In this document: piece after piece, positions 4,213-6,124 of the stretch | Layout of the letters: each line of letters opens with the position of its first letter | Numbering within the stretch: position 1 is the stretch's first letter | Source: Candidatus Roizmanbacteria bacterium CG11_big_fil_rev_8_21_14_0_20_36_8 | GTDB taxonomy: Bacteria > Patescibacteriota > Microgenomatia > UBA1406 > GWC2-37-13 | Assembly (NCBI GenBank): GCA_002796045.1 | Contig: PCVM01000040.1 | Coordinates: 1-6,124 of the forward strand | Reading direction: 5' to 3' | Length of the DNA stretch: 6,124 nt | The notes under the pieces: generated by a model | What the model was told of the DNA's origin: nothing | The model's input: only the letters and a program-made list of their open reading frames with translations | The model's database searches: none | Program-made: the position numbers and the translations under genes

Positions 4213-4968
4213 CTACTTTTCCGCAATTAACATATAACGCTTAGAATTCGTCTTAATACCTTTATCCGAGATATTTTGCTTGATGAAGTTTTCCAACTTT
4301 TCAAAATCACGGCTTTCTTGACCAAAATTTGTAACGGTTGGTGTATGCTTTAAAAGAAAAACTAGATCTTCTGGTCTTTCGTAATATTCAATGGCGTCAT
4401 ATTCACGAGTTTCGACACGAGAAAAACCTGCGTCTTTAAGAAGACTTGTATAATTCTTCATTGCTGTACCTTCCTTAACGCCAAAAGCCTGCCCACGTCC
4501 AAAGAAATCCTTGATATTAATTTTATCAGCTTCACCCACTTGTTGAGATAAGAAAATTCCGCCTTGAACGACCAAACGAAATACTTCAGTCGGACTAAAG
4601 TCAGAATGTCTACAAGAAATTATATTAAACATATTATCGGGGAATTTTATACTTTCACTATCCATAACAAAAAAGCGAGCATTATTGACCTTTGAGCGAA
4701 GCATGTTTTTTCTAGCTGTATCAATCATACCATCAGAAATATCAATGCCGATTACGAGTTGCAAATTTTGGGCAATTTTTAATACCTTTTCTCCGCCACC
4801 GGTACCAATATCAAGCAAAATATCGGTTTTTTTACACTTCTTTATAACTTCATCGTAAAGTTCCCATTTGACACCTTCGGAGGTATGCTTTACTTTACTA
4901 AAATCCCAGCCGATTTTCGAACCGACTTTATCATAAAATTCTTTAAATTGCTGCTTTGTTAGACTCAT
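4213..4968 (-). CDS. Class I SAM-dependent methyltransferase, substrate unknown
   Basis: A 251-residue Rossmann-fold methyltransferase. Motif I is LLDIGTGGGEKV (51-62). The acidic residue binding the SAM ribose is Asp76 in VIGIDISDGMIDTARKN (72-88). FFVMDSESIKFP (99-110) and FNIISCRHS (114-122) are the next strands, and VVQGGIFLSQQVGEADKINI (133-152) holds the usual post-motif glycine pair. The C-terminal half, with EYYERPEDLVFLL (194-206), is the type found in small-molecule or uncharacterised methyltransferases; no target-recognition domain for DNA or rRNA is obvious. ATG 4968 is preferred to starts further up because the conserved N-terminus begins there and the upstream codons lie in repeat-like sequence. 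No Shine-Dalgarno site is seen. The coding region is bracketed tightly by 13-bp inverted repeats. A hand-counted line gives about 40% GC, unlike the AT-rich DNA methyltransferase upstream. Confidence 0.88.
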   Translation of the reverse strand: MSLTKQQFKEFYDKVGSKIGWDFSKVKHTSEGVKWELYDEVIKKCKKTDILLDIGTGGGEKVLKIAQNLQLVIGIDISDGMIDTARKNMLRSKVNNARFFVMDSESIKFPDNMFNIISCRHSDFSPTEVFRLVVQGGIFLSQQVGEADKINIKDFFGRGQAFGVKEGTAMKNYTSLLKDAGFSRVETREYDAIEYYERPEDLVFLLKHTPTVTNFGQESRDFEKLENFIKQNISDKGIKTNSKRYMLIAEK

Positions 4969-4981
4969 AAAAACTTTGTTA

Positions 4982-4987
4982 ATTGTA
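4982..4987 (-). promoter_or_regulatory. Possible -10 box for the methyltransferase gene
   Basis: On the - strand TACAAT (4987-4982) matches TATAAT at five of six positions and ends 13 nt before the ATG at 4968, which would give a leader of about 6 nt. The -35 region (AGTGAA at 17-nt spacing) is weak. The box lies just inside the right 13-bp inverted repeat, so the gene would carry its own promoter between the repeats. Confidence 0.35.
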
Positions 4988-4990
4988 CAA

Positions 4991-5003
4991 GGAGCTAAAA
5001 TTA
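4991..5003 (-). repeat. 13-bp inverted repeat, right copy
   Basis: GGAGCTAAAATTA on the + strand is the exact reverse complement of the copy at 4197-4209. The two copies enclose the whole methyltransferase gene with its putative -10 box, about 807 bp end to end. It lies just after the TGA of the small membrane protein (5008-5006 on the - strand). Confidence 0.5.
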
Positions 5004-5005
5004 TT

Positions 5006-5236
5006 TCACTTAACGTTCGCGTATATCTGATGTTTTGCGTAGCATAGCGGAGCAAAATATGGAAGGACAATAACAATCAAAAAATAGAAAACATAGTAAG
5101 GGCTATTGTTTTTTGAAAATAATGCGAGCAATGCACCAATTAGGGTAATAGTCCAGCCCCTTAGGAAAAACAAATTCCCAGCCATTCGGCTGATTATATT
5201 TTGTATAAATTCAAGATGTTTATGCTTGTTTTCCAT
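5006..5236 (-). CDS. Small two-helix membrane protein, probably truncated at the C-terminus
   Basis: A 76-residue protein with a short charged N-terminal segment, KHKHLEFIQNIISRMAGN (4-21), a first membrane helix at about 25-40 (RGWTITLIGALLALF) and a second at about 48-62 (VFYFLIVIVLPYF). The N-terminal half resembles a widespread uncharacterised family of small membrane proteins of about 100 residues starting MxxKxKHLEFIQ and having GW before the first helix; this is from memory. That family continues after the second helix with an ER-FR-LY type tail. Here the tail is instead FAPLCYAKHQIYANVK, encoded within a palindromic repeat-like sequence, so the end is probably replaced. It starts 2 nt after the stop of the adenine methyltransferase and is likely translated with it. 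Function unknown. Confidence 0.7.
   Translation of the reverse strand: MENKHKHLEFIQNIISRMAGNLFFLRGWTITLIGALLALFSKNNSPYYVFYFLIVIVLPYFAPLCYAKHQIYANVK
5008..5057. repeat. Palindromic repeat-like segment, possible half attC
   Basis: On the + strand it starts with ACTTAAC (5008-5014), which fits the integron R-box RYYYAAC, then an arm to TTTTGC (5033-5038), a 13-nt spacer and GCAAAA (5052-5057), which pairs with TTTTGC. A complete attC-like site would have the arm repeated in reverse after GCAAAA and end in GTTAAGT; this second arm is absent. No integron integrase is seen. It forms the 3' end of the small membrane protein gene on the - strand. Confidence 0.35.
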
Positions 5237-5238
5237 AG

Positions 5239-6124
5239 TTATTGGGCAATAATTAAAACTTCCTTTGAATTTCCATTACTTAAAACATATTTGTAGTCCA
5301 TTTTTTTTACTTCAACTTTTTTTCCAATTTTTTCTAGCATTTCAATAAGTTCTTGGGTGGCAGGAATACCGTCATCACGATAGGAAATAACCAAAATGGA
5401 ATTTTTGAATTTTGTAAAAAGATTTTGAAAAGCATCATGAATTTCACCTTTATTACACCACTCATTCTTACCATTTTTGATTTTTTTGTGTTTTGATTCG
5501 TGGTCTATTAAATTAAACCACTCATCGTATTTTACGATTCCCTCTAGAAAATGGTAGAAATCAAAATAATTTACTCCTACGCCCTTTTTTGAAATGTAAG
5601 GCGTATCAATATAAACAAGGTCAGGAGTTTTGTAATTCCACTCAAAAATATCATTTTGAAAAGCAATGTTATTTTTTTTGTTATCTAAAACAGCATTATT
5701 TGCCTCATTAACAAACTTTAAAAAGTGCTTTTCAAACAGAGTATCCCATGTTTTTTTATTTCCAAAACTTCTTTCTACTTCAGCAGTACGAATATATAAG
5801 TTTTTTCGGTGAAATAAATTATATGGTCTTTTGATAATACAAGCCTGAAATAAGGCGAAAAAAGCTAACGCCTGTTTATATTTATTATCAAGTTTGTATA
5901 TATTTGTAATTGTTTGATAAAGCCATAAATTTTCTTCGTCTGTGAAATAGATGTTATGAAAAGTATCGTGTATAAAAGTTGGATATTGTATATTGTCGTT
6001 TTTTTGTAAAATAAAATTTAAATCATCATCGTTTAGAAATACATCATTATTTTCAATGAGTGCCAATCCAATAGTATGATTAAATTTTAAGTAATCATTG
6101 TAAAAAACTTGTTTTCCTTGTTTT
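5239..6124 (-). CDS. D12-class N6-adenine DNA methyltransferase, 5' end outside window
   Basis: The frame is open to the window edge; about 294 residues to TAA 5241-5239 are visible. Numbering from the first visible codon, KQGKQVFYNDYLKFNHTIGLAL (1-22) is the segment that follows the FxGxG SAM-binding motif I in D12-class (Dam-like) enzymes, with the NDY acid Asp10; motif I itself lies outside. PDLVYIDTPYISKKG (168-181) holds the catalytic motif as DTPY, a variant of DPPY. ILVISYRDDGIP (223-235) and a C-terminal VLIIAQ strand complete the fold. Such enzymes methylate adenine N6 and usually partner with a type II restriction enzyme; no nuclease is visible downstream, so a partner could lie upstream, or the gene is an orphan. 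A TTG start at 6066 is not credible because clear homology extends before it. Hand-counted lines are only 20-27% GC, against 40-45% in ppsA and ruvB, which suggests horizontal transfer. Confidence 0.88.
   Translation of the reverse strand, partial: KQGKQVFYNDYLKFNHTIGLALIENNDVFLNDDDLNFILQKNDNIQYPTFIHDTFHNIYFTDEENLWLYQTITNIYKLDNKYKQALAFFALFQACIIKRPYNLFHRKNLYIRTAEVERSFGNKKTWDTLFEKHFLKFVNEANNAVLDNKKNNIAFQNDIFEWNYKTPDLVYIDTPYISKKGVGVNYFDFYHFLEGIVKYDEWFNLIDHESKHKKIKNGKNEWCNKGEIHDAFQNLFTKFKNSILVISYRDDGIPATQELIEMLEKIGKKVEVKKMDYKYVLSNGNSKEVLIIAQ

Noticed and set aside
4174..5014. Complete integron gene cassette carrying the methyltransferase
   Set aside because: Two R-box-like heptamers are in the right orientation, but the paired inner and outer boxes needed for a foldable attC are missing on the 3' side of the gene, and no integrase is present. 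It is kept only as a weak finding.
4969..5076. N-terminal extension of the methyltransferase by 36 residues up to 5076
   Set aside because: The extra residues are encoded by the repeat-like region and the inverted repeat, overlap the membrane protein gene, and are not like the family N-terminus. ATG 4968 also has a -10-like box close by.

Overview
The window looks like a piece of a small-genome, probably host-associated bacterium of the candidate phyla radiation (Patescibacteria). This is inference. It rests on moderately AT-rich DNA, protein types common in that group, three tRNA genes with no encoded CCA, a GC-rich palindromic repeat typical of such genomes, and gene starts that lack Shine-Dalgarno sequences and often sit directly behind a -10 box. 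UGA acts as a normal stop: ruvB ends in TGA, and reading through it would run into a tRNA gene. No rRNA, CRISPR array, integrase or transposase gene is visible.

Left part (1-2447, + strand, about 40-45% GC in lines counted by hand): the C-terminal 239 residues of phosphoenolpyruvate synthase (ppsA, start outside the window), an intergenic gap with a REP-like palindrome and a strong extended -10, then ruvA and ruvB separated by 4 nt. These two encode the Holliday-junction branch-migration complex. ruvC is not adjacent.

Middle (2448-3341, + strand): tRNA-Leu(UAA), tRNA-Thr(UGU) and tRNA-Arg(UCU), then a Nudix hydrolase whose ATG lies only 3 nt after the last tRNA-Arg base. Between tRNA-Thr and tRNA-Arg lie two tandem hairpins with related stems and a tRNA 5' fragment interrupted by a 20-bp perfect palindrome.

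Right part (3315-6124, all - strand, converging on the Nudix gene): read in transcription order, a D12-class adenine DNA methyltransferase (5' end outside the window, strikingly AT-rich), a small two-helix membrane protein 2 nt behind it, a class I SAM-dependent methyltransferase bracketed by 13-bp inverted repeats, and two decayed genes. The decayed genes are a frameshifted and truncated PlsC-like acyltransferase and a membrane-anchored thioredoxin-like gene with a frameshift plus a TGA at the conserved Trp before CxxC. This half has the look of an accessory region: possible restriction-modification remnants, repeat-bounded genes and pseudogenes.

The core genes do not form one pathway. ruvA and ruvB work together. 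The tRNA-Arg and Nudix genes appear to be joined at the RNA level. The DNA methyltransferase and the small membrane protein are probably co-translated. I found no clearly new multi-gene system. The best candidates for follow-up are the tRNA-Arg/Nudix junction, the tandem hairpins with the interrupted tRNA fragment, and the repeat-bounded methyltransferase.
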